Part shown: positions 38,832 through 48,127 of the stretch, in pieces
Layout: the number at the start of each line of letters is the position of its first letter
How positions within the stretch are numbered: the stretch's first letter is position 1
NCBI GenBank assembly: GCA_024228935.1
Contig: JAAESX010000220.1
Location: 1 to 57,894, forward strand
DNA length: 57,894 bases
Reading direction: 5' to 3'
Source: Pseudomonadota bacterium
Lineage (GTDB): Bacteria > Myxococcota_A > UBA796 > CAJQPC01
Notes under the pieces: model-generated
What the model was told of the DNA's origin: nothing
The model's database searches: none
Seen by the model: the letters and a program-made list of their open reading frames with translations, nothing else
Translations under genes and position numbers: made by a program

Positions 38832-39739
38832 GGCTCCTCCGCTGGGGCCGCAGCGCGTACGAGACGGACGCGCAGCTCGCGGACGAGCGGCGCCGACTCG
38901 AAGCGCTGGGCGTCGAGGTCCGCGCCCATGTCGGCCCGCATCCTCCGCTGGACGGCGTCGACATCCTGGCGGTGACCAGCAAGGTCGGCGTGACCCACGA
39001 CGTGCTCGCGTCAGGCGACGACCTGCGACTGGTCGTCACGACGACGAGCGGGCATGAACACATCGATCGCTCTGCCTGCGCGGACCTCGGTGTGACCGTG
39101 GCGCGCTCGCCGCTGGCTCGACGGGATGCGGTCGTGGACACCGCGCTCGGGCTGGCGCTCGCCCTGCTCCGACGGACCCCGTTCCTCCAGGAGCGCGCGG
39201 TCGCCGGTCTCTGGGCTCGAGCCGAGCTGCCCCAGTTGGGGATGCGGACCGTCCGCTCGCTCACGGTGGGGATCGTCGGGCACGGCGTCATCGGCTCCCG
39301 GGCGGCCGAGGTCTGGCATGCGTTGGGCGCCCAGGTCCTCGTGTCGGACCCTCAGCTCGGCGAGTCCCCGAGCGTCGCGGAGCTGGTCGCGTCCTGTCAG
39401 GTCCTGGCGCTGCACTGCGACCTGAACCCGTCGAGCCGGGGCCTCGTGGATGCGGCGCTGCTGCGCTCAATGGCTCCGGGGACGGTCCTGACGAACACCG
39501 CTCGGGGTGGGCTCGTCGACGCGGATGCGCTGCTGGAGGCGCCACACGTCCTGGCCGGCCTGGACGTGTTCCCCGCCGAGCCCTACCCCCGGCTCGCCGA
39601 GCTGGCGTCTCGTCCGGGGACACTGCTGTTGCCGCACGCCGCTGGGTACCACGACGGGCTTGGTCGGGCCGTCGCCCAGGAGCTCGAGCAGGCCGTGGCG
39701 CAGTTCCTGCGCGACGGCACGGTGCCTCACCCGGTCTGA
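38828..39739 (+). CDS. D-isomer-specific 2-hydroxyacid dehydrogenase
   Basis: 303 aa, GTG start overlapping the kinase stop (GTGA). The Rossmann domain begins with VGIVGHGVIGSRAAEVWHAL; the catalytic Arg is in NTARGGLVD, the Glu in DVFPAEPYP and the His in LPHAAGYHD, all in the spacing of the 2-hydroxyacid dehydrogenase family. It interconverts a D-2-hydroxyacid and 2-oxoacid with NAD(P)H. Coupling with a sugar kinase suggests a role in sugar-acid or phosphoglycerate-like metabolism. Its last 13 bp overlap the opposing pseudouridine-synthase/Nudix gene. Confidence 0.9.
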   Translation: MRLLRWGRSAYETDAQLADERRRLEALGVEVRAHVGPHPPLDGVDILAVTSKVGVTHDVLASGDDLRLVVTTTSGHEHIDRSACADLGVTVARSPLARRDAVVDTALGLALALLRRTPFLQERAVAGLWARAELPQLGMRTVRSLTVGIVGHGVIGSRAAEVWHALGAQVLVSDPQLGESPSVAELVASCQVLALHCDLNPSSRGLVDAALLRSMAPGTVLTNTARGGLVDADALLEAPHVLAGLDVFPAEPYPRLAELASRPGTLLLPHAAGYHDGLGRAVAQELEQAVAQFLRDGTVPHPV

Positions 39740-41130
39740 AGCAGCTTTCGGACCACGCGCTGGATGCTCTCGTCGGTCTCGAGCTCGGCGACCCGGTCCA
39801 GCGGCACCCAGCGGGCGTCGCTCACGCCGTCCAGGGCCGCGATCTCGCGTGTCGGCGAGCGGAACAGGAAGCGGACGTCGTGGTGGGCGTGTTCGGGCTC
39901 GGACTTCCGCGCCGGGATGACGTGGACGTCGACGTCGAACAGGCCGCCGACCAGCTCGAGATCGGTCAGGCCAGCCTCCTCGGCGACCTCGCGTCGGGCG
40001 GCTGCGAGGGCGTCCGCGTCCGCCGGGTCGATGTGGCCACCCGGCTGCAGCCAGCGTTGGAGCTTCACGTGGAAGATCATCAAGAGCTCGTCGCCGCTGG
40101 GACTCAGGACGAACGTGCTGGCGGTGAAGTGACCGGGCTCGAAGTGGTCTCGGGCGAACGGGTCTCCCGGGACCTCGGCGAGCAGGCGGCACCGCGCCAG
40201 GTGTTCTCCCTCCAAGGCGTCGTGCGCTGTGTGCGCTGCGAGCATCTCCCGGGTGCGGAGCAGGCGCTGACGACGCGCTACACGGCGGATCTCGCGCGAG
40301 CGGTGGGACTCGAACTTGGCGGGCTCGTCGCGCTGCACGCGGACCTCCTCCTGGGTGACGGGGTGGGGGAAACGAACCTCGACGCTCGCGAGGTGGAGGC
40401 CGTTGTGGCGCAGGCACTTCCCGCGGGTGTGGACGGTGTCGCCGAGCACGGGGTGACCGAGCTCGGCCACGTGCCGCCGCAGCTGGTGCGTCCGGCCGGT
40501 GAGCGGCCACAGATCCACCGTGGTCACCCAGCCCGGCGTCAGGCTCGGGGTGTGTGCGACGGCGGCCCAGCGGGTGTGAGCCTCGCGGCCGTCGAGCTCG
40601 GTGGTGACCTCGCCGCTGCCCTCGAGTCGGCCTGTGACGAGGGCTCGGTAGCGCTTGTGGACGCGGCGCTCCTCGAAGGCTCGGCCGAGCGCGACGTGGG
40701 CGCTCCCCGTCTTGGCGCAGAGCACGAGACCCTGGGTCTGGTAGTCGAGCCGGTGGACCGTCCGGGGGCGCTCGAGCGCGTCGGGCAGCGTCGAGCGCTC
40801 CAGGTTGTGGGGCAGCGCGTGCTCCAGCGTCCGGTGCTTGACCCCGTTTGTCGGGATACCGGCCGGCTTGTCGACCACGGCCATGTGCTCGTCCTCGAAC
40901 AGGACCGTGAGCTCCCGCTCGTAGGTCGCCGCGGGCCGCCGGCCGGTCCCGACGAGCTCCACGACGTCGCCCAGCCGGACGAACCGTGCCGACTCGACGG
41001 ACACGCCGTTCAGCAGGAGCGCGCCACGCTTGATGGCCTTCTTCGCGAACGCCTTGCTGGGGATCGCCTCGAACGCCTGGAGGCAGAACGCATCGAAGCG
41101 CAGGCCCTCCTCGGTGACCGTCACCTTCAT
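39727..41130 (-). CDS. RluA-family pseudouridine synthase fused to a Nudix hydrolase domain
   Basis: 467 aa from ATG at 41130, which overlaps the HAD phosphatase stop by 4 bp. Residues 1-60 are an S4 RNA-binding domain; 70-270 the RluA catalytic domain with HRLDYQTQGL (catalytic Asp129) and PLTGRTHQLRRH. A basic stretch (about 275-297) links to a Nudix domain at about 300-467 with the box GGHIDPADADALAAARREVA plus EEAGL; the first box Glu is Asp here. Both halves keep key residues and no stop separates them. RNA modification and clearing of a nucleotide or RNA-derived product may be coupled; this is inference. Confidence 0.9.
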   Translation of the reverse strand: MKVTVTEEGLRFDAFCLQAFEAIPSKAFAKKAIKRGALLLNGVSVESARFVRLGDVVELVGTGRRPAATYERELTVLFEDEHMAVVDKPAGIPTNGVKHRTLEHALPHNLERSTLPDALERPRTVHRLDYQTQGLVLCAKTGSAHVALGRAFEERRVHKRYRALVTGRLEGSGEVTTELDGREAHTRWAAVAHTPSLTPGWVTTVDLWPLTGRTHQLRRHVAELGHPVLGDTVHTRGKCLRHNGLHLASVEVRFPHPVTQEEVRVQRDEPAKFESHRSREIRRVARRQRLLRTREMLAAHTAHDALEGEHLARCRLLAEVPGDPFARDHFEPGHFTASTFVLSPSGDELLMIFHVKLQRWLQPGGHIDPADADALAAARREVAEEAGLTDLELVGGLFDVDVHVIPARKSEPEHAHHDVRFLFRSPTREIAALDGVSDARWVPLDRVAELETDESIQRVVRKLLQTG

Positions 41131-41912
41131 CGCGCGGCGAGGATCCTGGCGGCCGCCTCGGCGAACCCGTGGCCACCCTCGCCTGGGGTGATCCACTTGG
41201 GGTGTGCCTGCATCCGAGGCAGGAAGGCCTCGACATTCGCGACGCCGACCGACGTGTCGAAGAACCCGAACATCGGCTCGTCGTTGGCCGAGTCGCCAAA
41301 GAAGGCGTAGGCCGCGGGGTCGAGCTCCTCGCCCCAGAGCTCGGCCACGATGCGTCGGCAGCCGTCGAGCTTGTCGAACTGACCGAACCAGCCGTTCACA
41401 TGGATGCTGCTGACCTTGCACACCGCACCGGCGCGCTCGAACTCGGCCACGATGGCGTCGATGCTGTCGTCGCCCAGCGCCGGCACGTCCTCGCAGAAGT
41501 CGATGGCCAGGTCGAGCTCGCGGTACGGCTGGTCGCTCGCCAGCGCTGTTCCGGGAACTGCGGCCAGGATGGTCCCGGCGAGCTCGTGGAGCCGCTCCTG
41601 GTTCCGGGACCGAGTGTCGGCGTCCTGGAGGAACCGGCGATGGAGTCGCCCGTCGCGGTGGAAGAACCACAGGCCGCCGTTCTCGCCGACGACGCCGTCC
41701 ACCGGCCACATGCGGGCGATGTGGTCGACCCACCCTCCCGGTCGCCCGGTGATGGGGACCACCCGAAGGCCCGCGGCCTGGAGCTCGGCCAGGGCCTGGA
41801 AGGCCTCGGGCACGATCCGACCGTCGTGCGTCAGCGTGTCGTCGATGTCGCAGAACACCCCGCGGAGTGCGCGGAGGGTCGAGTCGGGGAGCTCGGAGAG
41901 AGGACGGGGCAT
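41127..41912 (-). CDS. HAD-superfamily phosphatase (type IIB, SPP/MPGP-like)
   Basis: 261 aa from ATG at 41912. HAD motifs: nucleophile DIDDTLTHDG (Asp22, Asp24), motif II VPITGRPGGWV, and motif IV FFGDSANDEPMFGFF with the IIB cap between. GENGGLWFFHRDGRL is characteristic of sucrose-phosphate or mannosyl-3-phosphoglycerate phosphatases, so a phosphorylated sugar is the likely substrate. It overlaps the RluA-Nudix gene by 4 bp. It is divergent from the methyltransferase at 41943 with only 30 bp between starts. Confidence 0.9.
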   Translation of the reverse strand: MPRPLSELPDSTLRALRGVFCDIDDTLTHDGRIVPEAFQALAELQAAGLRVVPITGRPGGWVDHIARMWPVDGVVGENGGLWFFHRDGRLHRRFLQDADTRSRNQERLHELAGTILAAVPGTALASDQPYRELDLAIDFCEDVPALGDDSIDAIVAEFERAGAVCKVSSIHVNGWFGQFDKLDGCRRIVAELWGEELDPAAYAFFGDSANDEPMFGFFDTSVGVANVEAFLPRMQAHPKWITPGEGGHGFAEAAARILAAR

Positions 41913-41942
41913 GCCTCGTCGTGTATCGGTTAGGAGGAGGAC

Positions 41943-42980
41943 ATGCGGCATCGCCTGCTCCAGCACCTTGCGTGTCCCGCCTGCGGCGACACGGACCTCA
42001 CCCTCGAGACGACGAAGACCCAGGAGCTGCCCACGTGGCACGGCGCCTGGTCCGAGGACGTCCCCGGCGTCTCGACTGAAGAGCGCCGCGTCACGGACAT
42101 CGTCGAGGGCGCGCTGCACTGCGCCTGTGGACAGGTCTACCCAATCCGCGAGGGCGTGCCGCGCATGCTGCCCGAGGGGTACACCGGCGCACAGTCCTCC
42201 GGCCATCGGTTCTCCGCGTTCGACGGCTCGCTGCCGGAGTACGAGGCCAACTTCGGCGACATGGCCGACCCGCTGAAGCCCGCAGACTACGTCGGGAAGA
42301 CCGTGCTCGACGCCGGCTGTGGCTTCGGTCGGCACGCGTTCTATTCGGCCCGGTACGGCGCCGAGGTCATCGCGTTCGACAACTCGGACGACGCCGTCGC
42401 GAGCGCCCAGGACAACACCCGCGGCCTGGCTCACGTGCACGTCGTCCAGGGCGACGTCTTGCGGCCGCCGTTCCGCCAGGACCACTTCGACCTGGTGTAC
42501 GCATTCGGTGTCCTGCACCACCTGGCGTACCCGCTCCAGGCGTTCCGCCTCCTCGGCGAGCTGGTGCGACCCGGCGGTAAGCTCCAGGTCTGGGTCTACG
42601 GCCCGCGCGCCGGAACGGCCGCCATCGTCTCGGGAGCCCTGCGGGGCGCCGCCGTCCAGATGAACGACGAGACCCTGCACGGCTTCTCCCGCGCCATCGC
42701 CTCGGGTCTTCGACTCTTCAGTCACACCCCGTACCGGTTCCTCGGCCAGGTGCCCGTGCTGCGGAGTGTCCTGACCCACTTGCCCGCGCACGACCACCAC
42801 CAGTGGCCGTTCGACGTGGTCGTGGCCGACGTCTTCGACCGCCTGCGAATCCCCGTGCACTACTACTTCAGGGGCGAGGAGATCGAGGCGTTCTTCGTCG
42901 ACGCCGGGTTCGCCGACGTCCACGTGAACCGTCGAGTGCGGAACTCCGAGAGCTTCCGCGGCATCGGGACCCGCCGGTAG
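41943..42980 (+). CDS. Class I SAM methyltransferase with N-terminal Trm112-like Zn module
   Basis: 345 aa from ATG at 41943, preceded by a strong GGAGGAGG (41932-41939). Cys11/14 (CPAC) and Cys60/62 (HCACGQVYPI) form a zinc site followed by GVPRML, the Trm112-like fold. Motif I is VLDAGCGFGRHAFYSARYGA, then the acidic VIAFDNSDDA and LVYAFGVLHHLAYPLQAF. The C-terminal PVHYYFRGEEIEAFF resembles the type-11 methyltransferase tail. It shares domain order with the protein at 28220 but is a different branch. Substrate unknown. Confidence 0.88.
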   Translation: MRHRLLQHLACPACGDTDLTLETTKTQELPTWHGAWSEDVPGVSTEERRVTDIVEGALHCACGQVYPIREGVPRMLPEGYTGAQSSGHRFSAFDGSLPEYEANFGDMADPLKPADYVGKTVLDAGCGFGRHAFYSARYGAEVIAFDNSDDAVASAQDNTRGLAHVHVVQGDVLRPPFRQDHFDLVYAFGVLHHLAYPLQAFRLLGELVRPGGKLQVWVYGPRAGTAAIVSGALRGAAVQMNDETLHGFSRAIASGLRLFSHTPYRFLGQVPVLRSVLTHLPAHDHHQWPFDVVVADVFDRLRIPVHYYFRGEEIEAFFVDAGFADVHVNRRVRNSESFRGIGTRR

Positions 42981-42991
42981 CCCGCCCGTAG

Positions 42992-43855
42992 CTACTGGCC
43001 GCCCAGCGCGGGCGTCCACTTGAGCTGGTAGGCCAGGAACGGCGGGAACGCCTTCTCGTAGGCGCGGTCGGTCAGGTACGCCTGGACGAGGACCGTGTGG
43101 GTCAGCGTCTCGTCGCGCGTCGACGCCTGCACGAGTCCGCCGGTCCGCAGGAGCCGGTCGTCCGCGGTCGTGGTCATCCGGTACTGGGTGAGCGAGCCCA
43201 CGCGCAGGTACCACCCGTCGTCCGGGTTCTTGTCCCAGTGGTACAGCACGACGCCGTTGCCCTGGACGAGGTTGTCCCCGCCGGCGTGGCCCATCCGCAT
43301 CATCACCTCGAGCTCGCGCTCGAAGAAGTAGTCGTAGTCGGCGGCCAGGTCGGCCGAGCTGACGTTCCAGTCGGACCAGTCGCCGTTCAGCAGCACGATG
43401 ACGTTCTTGACCTGGGCCTTCAGCGTGGTCGAGACGCCGTAGTGGAACCCGGCCCCGGGAGCCTGGGCGCCGGTCTGGCCGACGTACGCCTCGATGTCGT
43501 CGTTGTAGCCGTAGTTCGTGTCCCAGCTGTCGTACCCGACGACGGTCTGGAAGTTGCCGAAGTAGCGGTCGTAGTAGCCGTACGGCGTGACATCCAGGAC
43601 TGCGAGCGGGGAGAAGGTCACCCGTCCGCCCGCGCGCACGAAGGCGGGGCTACCGGTGACCTCGGCCTCGAACTTCAGCGCAGCCGGGGCCAGGATGACG
43701 TTGCCCGGATCGGCCCAGGGCATCGCGATCGACACGCCGGGCTTCACGTTGGCCTGGGTGCCGAGGCGCCAGTAGGCCAGCGAGAGCCGGCCATCGAAAG
43801 TGGGGGTGACATCGGCCGCAGAGGCCGTTCCGAGAAGCGTGAGCAGGGCGAGCAT
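42992..43855 (-). CDS. Outer-membrane beta-barrel protein
   Basis: 287 aa with signal peptide MLALLTLLGTASA/ADV. The mature part alternates polar and aromatic strands (GRLSLAYWRLGTQAN, DVTPYGYYDRYFGNFQTV, ERELEVMMRMGHAGG, GWYLRVGSLTQYRM), typical of a 12- to 16-strand barrel. No enzymatic motif. The ending PALGGQ lacks the usual terminal aromatic residue. It is the last gene of a minus-strand run (nucleotidase, lipoprotein, barrel, barrel) and converges with the methyltransferase at 41943. Confidence 0.8.
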   Translation of the reverse strand: MLALLTLLGTASAADVTPTFDGRLSLAYWRLGTQANVKPGVSIAMPWADPGNVILAPAALKFEAEVTGSPAFVRAGGRVTFSPLAVLDVTPYGYYDRYFGNFQTVVGYDSWDTNYGYNDDIEAYVGQTGAQAPGAGFHYGVSTTLKAQVKNVIVLLNGDWSDWNVSSADLAADYDYFFERELEVMMRMGHAGGDNLVQGNGVVLYHWDKNPDDGWYLRVGSLTQYRMTTTADDRLLRTGGLVQASTRDETLTHTVLVQAYLTDRAYEKAFPPFLAYQLKWTPALGGQ

Positions 43856-43887
43856 TCGCCGACCCTACACCGGAATCGGGAGCCCCC

Positions 43888-45369
43888 TCAGAACCGCGCG
43901 CGAAGCATGATGTTGAAGCCCAGCGCCTGTCGGACCTCGTCCGGCTCGGCGACCCGAATCAGGTCCCCGGCGTCGTTCGCGACCGAGCGGCTGAGGTTGT
44001 TGTCCACCGTGTACAGCAGCTCGCCGACCGCGATGGTCGAGGGGCTGATGTCGTACTGCACGCCGAGCACCGAGCCGAGGATGTCGCTCGCGCGGTCGTA
44101 GTCCTCGGGCACCTGCTCCTTGTCCCGATCCGAGTACTGCACGTAGATGTTGCCGGACTCGGGATCCGTGTACGTCGCCGGGCGCAGCAGGCCGAGGCCC
44201 AGGCTGGGAGCGACGCGCGCGTCGGGGAAGTAGTGCGAGACGGTCAGGCGGCCGTACGTCTGCGGCGTGGTCTCGAGCGAGCTCGGGATCGACGTGCCCG
44301 AGGTGAAGCCAGGGACGTTGAACAGGATGTACGGAAGGTCCTTGTAGACGACGTCCGCGGCGATGCTCGTGCTGCGGAAGACCAGGCGAGCCTGGACGTC
44401 TCCGGCCCACGCGACCTCGTTGATCTGGGCGCCATCGTTGTCGGCGTCGAGCAGGTTGTGGACCAGGCGGTTGGCCTCGGCCTGCACCATGAACCCGACG
44501 TTCTCGACCTGGTTGTGGCTGATGTAGGTCTCGCGCACGTGGTCGGGCGAGTTCCGGTACAGGCGGAGCTCACCCGACTGGATGAACTGCAGCTCGTCGG
44601 TCGTCCGGAACGCGATCTGGCCGCTGGCTCCGAAGGCCTTGATGAGCGCGCCGTAGATGTCCTGGCTCGCGTCCCGGACGTTCAGCATCTGGCCCTGCTG
44701 GAAGCTGCCGATGCCGGCCTCGAGCCGGAGCTTGTCCTGGAGCGTGACACCACCGCCGGCGAGCAGCGCGTAGTAGGCGCTGTTCCGGTTGCCGGCCCAG
44801 CTGGGGTCGACCGACTGGTTGATGGCCGACTTTCCACCGGCGAACAGGTAGTTGCCGTCCTTCTGCCACTGGAGCCGAGCGCCAGGCATGGCGCCGACGC
44901 TGGGGGTGACGATCTCCTTGCCGCCGTAGCTCAGGTCGTAGCTGTACCCGAGCCGGAAGCGACCGGCGTCGACGGCGTAGCCGGTGAGCGAGATGGTGTG
45001 GTCCTCGCCCTCGAGCTCGCGAGCGACGCGGACGTACGAGCCGTCGTCGCGCAGGTCGACGCCGGGATCCGTGTTGTCCGGGTCCAGGTACGGCGTGAAC
45101 TGCAGCACGAACGCGGCTTCGGTGAACCACTTGTCGTTGAAGCCGTCATCCCGCCGGTACAGCACGAGGTGCGACTGGCTGATGTCGTCGGTGTAGCGCC
45201 CTTCGTAGTTCTCGAAGAACGTCTGGGTGCCGCGCTGCACGAAGTTCGGGCCGGGCGAGAAGTGCTCGGGACCGGCTCGGACGTTGGTGTCCTGGAGCGC
45301 TGTGGTCACCGCGACGTCGACGAAGTCGCCGGCGTAGGCGGTGGAGAGCGCGAGGATCAGGGAAGGCAT
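43888..45369 (-). CDS. Outer-membrane porin-like beta-barrel (493 aa)
   Basis: Signal peptide MPSLILALSTAYA/GDF. Throughout there are amphipathic strands separated by turns (SHLVLYRRDDG, RFRLGYSYDLSYGGKE, KLRLEAGIGSF, ARLVFRSTSIAADVVYKD), and the protein ends FNIMLRARF, with the C-terminal Phe recognised by the BAM complex. It overlaps the preceding lipoprotein by 13 bp and lies 32 bp before the smaller barrel. Its size fits a substrate-specific porin. Association with a 5'-nucleotidase suggests import of nucleosides, phosphate or other hydrolysis products; this is inferred. Confidence 0.82.
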   Translation of the reverse strand: MPSLILALSTAYAGDFVDVAVTTALQDTNVRAGPEHFSPGPNFVQRGTQTFFENYEGRYTDDISQSHLVLYRRDDGFNDKWFTEAAFVLQFTPYLDPDNTDPGVDLRDDGSYVRVARELEGEDHTISLTGYAVDAGRFRLGYSYDLSYGGKEIVTPSVGAMPGARLQWQKDGNYLFAGGKSAINQSVDPSWAGNRNSAYYALLAGGGVTLQDKLRLEAGIGSFQQGQMLNVRDASQDIYGALIKAFGASGQIAFRTTDELQFIQSGELRLYRNSPDHVRETYISHNQVENVGFMVQAEANRLVHNLLDADNDGAQINEVAWAGDVQARLVFRSTSIAADVVYKDLPYILFNVPGFTSGTSIPSSLETTPQTYGRLTVSHYFPDARVAPSLGLGLLRPATYTDPESGNIYVQYSDRDKEQVPEDYDRASDILGSVLGVQYDISPSTIAVGELLYTVDNNLSRSVANDAGDLIRVAEPDEVRQALGFNIMLRARF

Positions 45370-46487
45370 GGCTCGCCCGGGGCGTGGGAGTGGGGGAACT
45401 CACCGGCCGGATGGGGCATCCGGAGGTGGGAGTCCGAAGGAGGGCCACCGGCTGCCGGCGCGAGGTCGTTCGCGTCGCGCGGCAGGATGACGTACATGTC
45501 GAAGACCTGGTTGAGCATGCCCTCGATGTAGGGAATGTCCTGACCGGCAGTCGGGGTGAAGTCCGGGATGGGACCGGAGCTGTCCACGTAGAGGCAGTCG
45601 CCGATCGGCCACTGTCCGTACTCGAGGTAGTCCTCGTAGTCCTCGTTCCCTTGCGTGAAGCTGGCGGGGACGGTGACGTCCTCGAGGCGTACGAGGCCGG
45701 ACTCGAAGCCCTCGAGCTTCTGCAGGTCCGCGCAGTCCGTGGCCGTGATGACCGACGCCTCGGGCACGTCCACGATGGGGTCGTCCGTCACGTCGTAGCT
45801 GGGGAACGAGAGCTGGGTGGTGCCCAGGTACTCCTGGTTCGCGCCGTTCAGGAGCGAGATGCGCGCTCCGACGACCGCGGCCTCTTCCGGGCGGCTGAAC
45901 GTGTAGACGAAGAGGTTGTTGTAGGACCCCGGCTCGTCCGCCATGTCGGTGACCCAGTACCCGTTGACGCCGACGGCGGTGACGCGGATGTCCCGATCGA
46001 TGGCGCGGATCTCGGTGAACTCGCCGAAGAGCTGGTTGGACTCGACGTCGTCGATCTCGTTCAGCTCGCCGAGCGTCGGGAACTCGTAGACCATCGGCGG
46101 GTCGGAGACGCCGGTCGCGTAGCTTGAGACCCGGCCGGTGCCAGCGTCCTTGTCGCCCTCGTCCGAGAACCAGACGCGGGTGGGACCGAACCCGTTGCCG
46201 AACTCGATCTCGCCTTCCCAGACGCCATCCGTCACGGTGACCCACTTCTGCTGGTCGAGGCGGCCGGGGCGCACGTTGACCGAGAGATCCCCGGTGAACG
46301 GGTAGGGCTCGGCGTCCGAGTCGAGCGTCTCGACCCGGACCGGGAGCTGCGCCGTCTCGCTCGAGAAGGGCAGGGGAGACTCTTCCGAGCCCAGGTCGTC
46401 GGCCAGGACCGTCACGTAGATGAAGGTCGGCTCGACCCGGTCGGCCGTCGACTTCGTTCCACAGGCCAGGGAAGCGAGGAGAAGCAT
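45357..46487 (-). CDS. Lipoprotein, possible OB-fold domain
   Basis: 376 aa from ATG at 46487, overlapping the nucleotidase stop by one base (TGATG). MLLLASLAC is a lipobox (Cys9). Strand-rich sequence with no enzyme motif; residues about 125-350 (TEIRAIDRDIRVTAVGVNGY with a following YNNLFVYTFSRPEE) recall OB-fold modules found next to secreted nucleases and phosphatases. Two Cys pairs (DCADL and GDCLYVD) may form a disulfide. It ends in an HSHAPGEPCLP tail that overlaps the next gene. Family uncertain. Confidence 0.75.
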   Translation of the reverse strand: MLLLASLACGTKSTADRVEPTFIYVTVLADDLGSEESPLPFSSETAQLPVRVETLDSDAEPYPFTGDLSVNVRPGRLDQQKWVTVTDGVWEGEIEFGNGFGPTRVWFSDEGDKDAGTGRVSSYATGVSDPPMVYEFPTLGELNEIDDVESNQLFGEFTEIRAIDRDIRVTAVGVNGYWVTDMADEPGSYNNLFVYTFSRPEEAAVVGARISLLNGANQEYLGTTQLSFPSYDVTDDPIVDVPEASVITATDCADLQKLEGFESGLVRLEDVTVPASFTQGNEDYEDYLEYGQWPIGDCLYVDSSGPIPDFTPTAGQDIPYIEGMLNQVFDMYVILPRDANDLAPAAGGPPSDSHLRMPHPAGEFPHSHAPGEPCLP

Positions 46488-48127
46488 CAGTTCACCGGCT
46501 TGATGCGACCGTCTTCCACGCAGTCGGACTCGCCCGGCAGTGTGTAGTGGTCGGTGATGTAGGCGCGGACGACGTCCCGGATGGAGACGCCCGTGTCGAA
46601 CTGGGTCGTGTTGCGCTCGAGCATCGAGAAGCCCGAGCCGCCGTGCGCGATGTAGTTGTTCGTCGCCAGCTCGTAGGTGCCGTCGAGGTTCAGCGGAACG
46701 CCGTTGATGAGGATGTCCTCGGCGATGCGGTCGGCGCAGTTCATCGTGAACCGGATGCCGGCGACCTGGGCCTGGCTGTTGCAGCCTCGCTCGCTCGACC
46801 GGTAGGCGACGTAGTCCAGGAGCTCCTGCACCTCGCGCCCGCTCAAGAACATCGTCGTGATGGTGTTGTCGAACGGCATCGAGTTGAAGAGCTCGTCGAC
46901 GGTGATCTCGCCCTCGCCGATGTCGGCGCGGATGCCCAGCGTGTTCGTGAGCGCGATCTCGGTCTCGACGCCGGGGTAGGCGCGCATCGACTCGGCGGCA
47001 CAGTTGCCGAGCATCGAGTCGCCTCCCAGGCTGCCGTACCGAGTGAGGTTGCCCTCGGCGGTCCCGATGACCTGGTCCAGCCGGTACTTCTGGTCGAGCG
47101 CCTCCTGGTACTCCTCCAGGATGTTCGCGACCTCGGCGTCTTCCTGCGCGACGGTGTCCGACGAGATCGGGAAGAGCGTGTAGTCGTGGCTCATGATCTC
47201 GCCGTCGCGGACGACGATGTCGAGTCGGCCGACGAACTTGGCGAACGCCCCGCTGTGCACGACCGGGACGCGCTTGCCGGTGTGGCGGTTGGTCACGACC
47301 AGCGGCGGGTCGATGGCCACGTGGTGATGACCCCCGATGATGAGGTCGAGCTCGTCGAGCTCCGCGGCCAGCTCCAGGTCGTCGTCCAGGCCCATGTGGC
47401 TGACGGCGATGACGATGTCGGCCCCCTGGGCGCGCAGCAGGCCGGCCTCCTGGGGGATGACCTCGTATTCGTCGCGGACGGTGATCCCGAGCGAGTTGTC
47501 CTCGTCGTGGATGGAGTTGAGCGAGCTCAGGTTGGCCAGCCCGATCACGCCCACCCGCAGGCCGTCGAGCTCGAAGAGCTGGCTCGGGAGCGAGATCGAC
47601 TCGAGCTGACTGGCCCAGGGCTCCGTGCTGGTCTCGAAGTCGTAGTTCGCCGCGAGCAGCGAGTAGCCGCCGTACGCCGACATCTGGGCGTACAGGTTGT
47701 GCGCCCCCGAGTCGAACTCGTGGTTGGCGATGACCGCAGCGTCGAGCCCGGTGGCCGTCATCCCGCGGACCTCGGCCTCGCCCTGGAACTCGTTGAAGAT
47801 GACCGCGCCCTGGAAGCAGTCGCCGCTGTCCAGATGCAGGCTGCGACCGGCGTCGGCGCGCTCCCGCTTGATCACGTGCGCCATCCGCGCCAGTCCGCCG
47901 TAGTTCGTCGAGCCGTCCGCCAGGCCCAGTCCGTTGTCCGTGAAGCTGGGGTCGAACGTGTACGGGAGCAGCCGGCTGTGGATGTCCGAGGTGTGCATGA
48001 TGGTCAGGCGGACGTCCTGGCCGGCGAGCGCTGGGATGTCCGTGCTGTTCGGCATGGGCACGAACTGGTCGCACGCCGTGAGCAGCGCGGTCGCAGTGCC
48101 GACGACGAGGACGCTGAGAGCGCGCAT
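46487..48127 (-). CDS. 5'-nucleotidase/metallophosphatase lipoprotein (UshA-like)
   Basis: 546 aa from ATG at 48127 (a longer frame adds 17 residues). Lipobox LLTAC with lipid Cys19. The metallophosphatase ligands are all present: HTSDIHSRL, LHLDSGDCFQG, VIANHEFD, SHMGLDD and GGHHHVAID. The C-terminal 5'-nucleotidase domain has TNTLGIRADIGEGEIT, VDELFNSMPFDN and ATNNYIAHGGSGF. It releases nucleosides and phosphate from extracellular nucleotides, probably at the outer membrane. It heads a four-gene run with a lipoprotein and two barrels and is divergent from the 48298 operon (170 bp). Confidence 0.93.
   Translation of the reverse strand: MRALSVLVVGTATALLTACDQFVPMPNSTDIPALAGQDVRLTIMHTSDIHSRLLPYTFDPSFTDNGLGLADGSTNYGGLARMAHVIKRERADAGRSLHLDSGDCFQGAVIFNEFQGEAEVRGMTATGLDAAVIANHEFDSGAHNLYAQMSAYGGYSLLAANYDFETSTEPWASQLESISLPSQLFELDGLRVGVIGLANLSSLNSIHDEDNSLGITVRDEYEVIPQEAGLLRAQGADIVIAVSHMGLDDDLELAAELDELDLIIGGHHHVAIDPPLVVTNRHTGKRVPVVHSGAFAKFVGRLDIVVRDGEIMSHDYTLFPISSDTVAQEDAEVANILEEYQEALDQKYRLDQVIGTAEGNLTRYGSLGGDSMLGNCAAESMRAYPGVETEIALTNTLGIRADIGEGEITVDELFNSMPFDNTITTMFLSGREVQELLDYVAYRSSERGCNSQAQVAGIRFTMNCADRIAEDILINGVPLNLDGTYELATNNYIAHGGSGFSMLERNTTQFDTGVSIRDVVRAYITDHYTLPGESDCVEDGRIKPVN

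Noticed and set aside
41127..43214. 695-codon version of the HAD phosphatase gene
   Set aside because: The N-terminal 434 codons are antisense to the methyltransferase at 41943; the HAD domain starts cleanly at the ATG at 41912.
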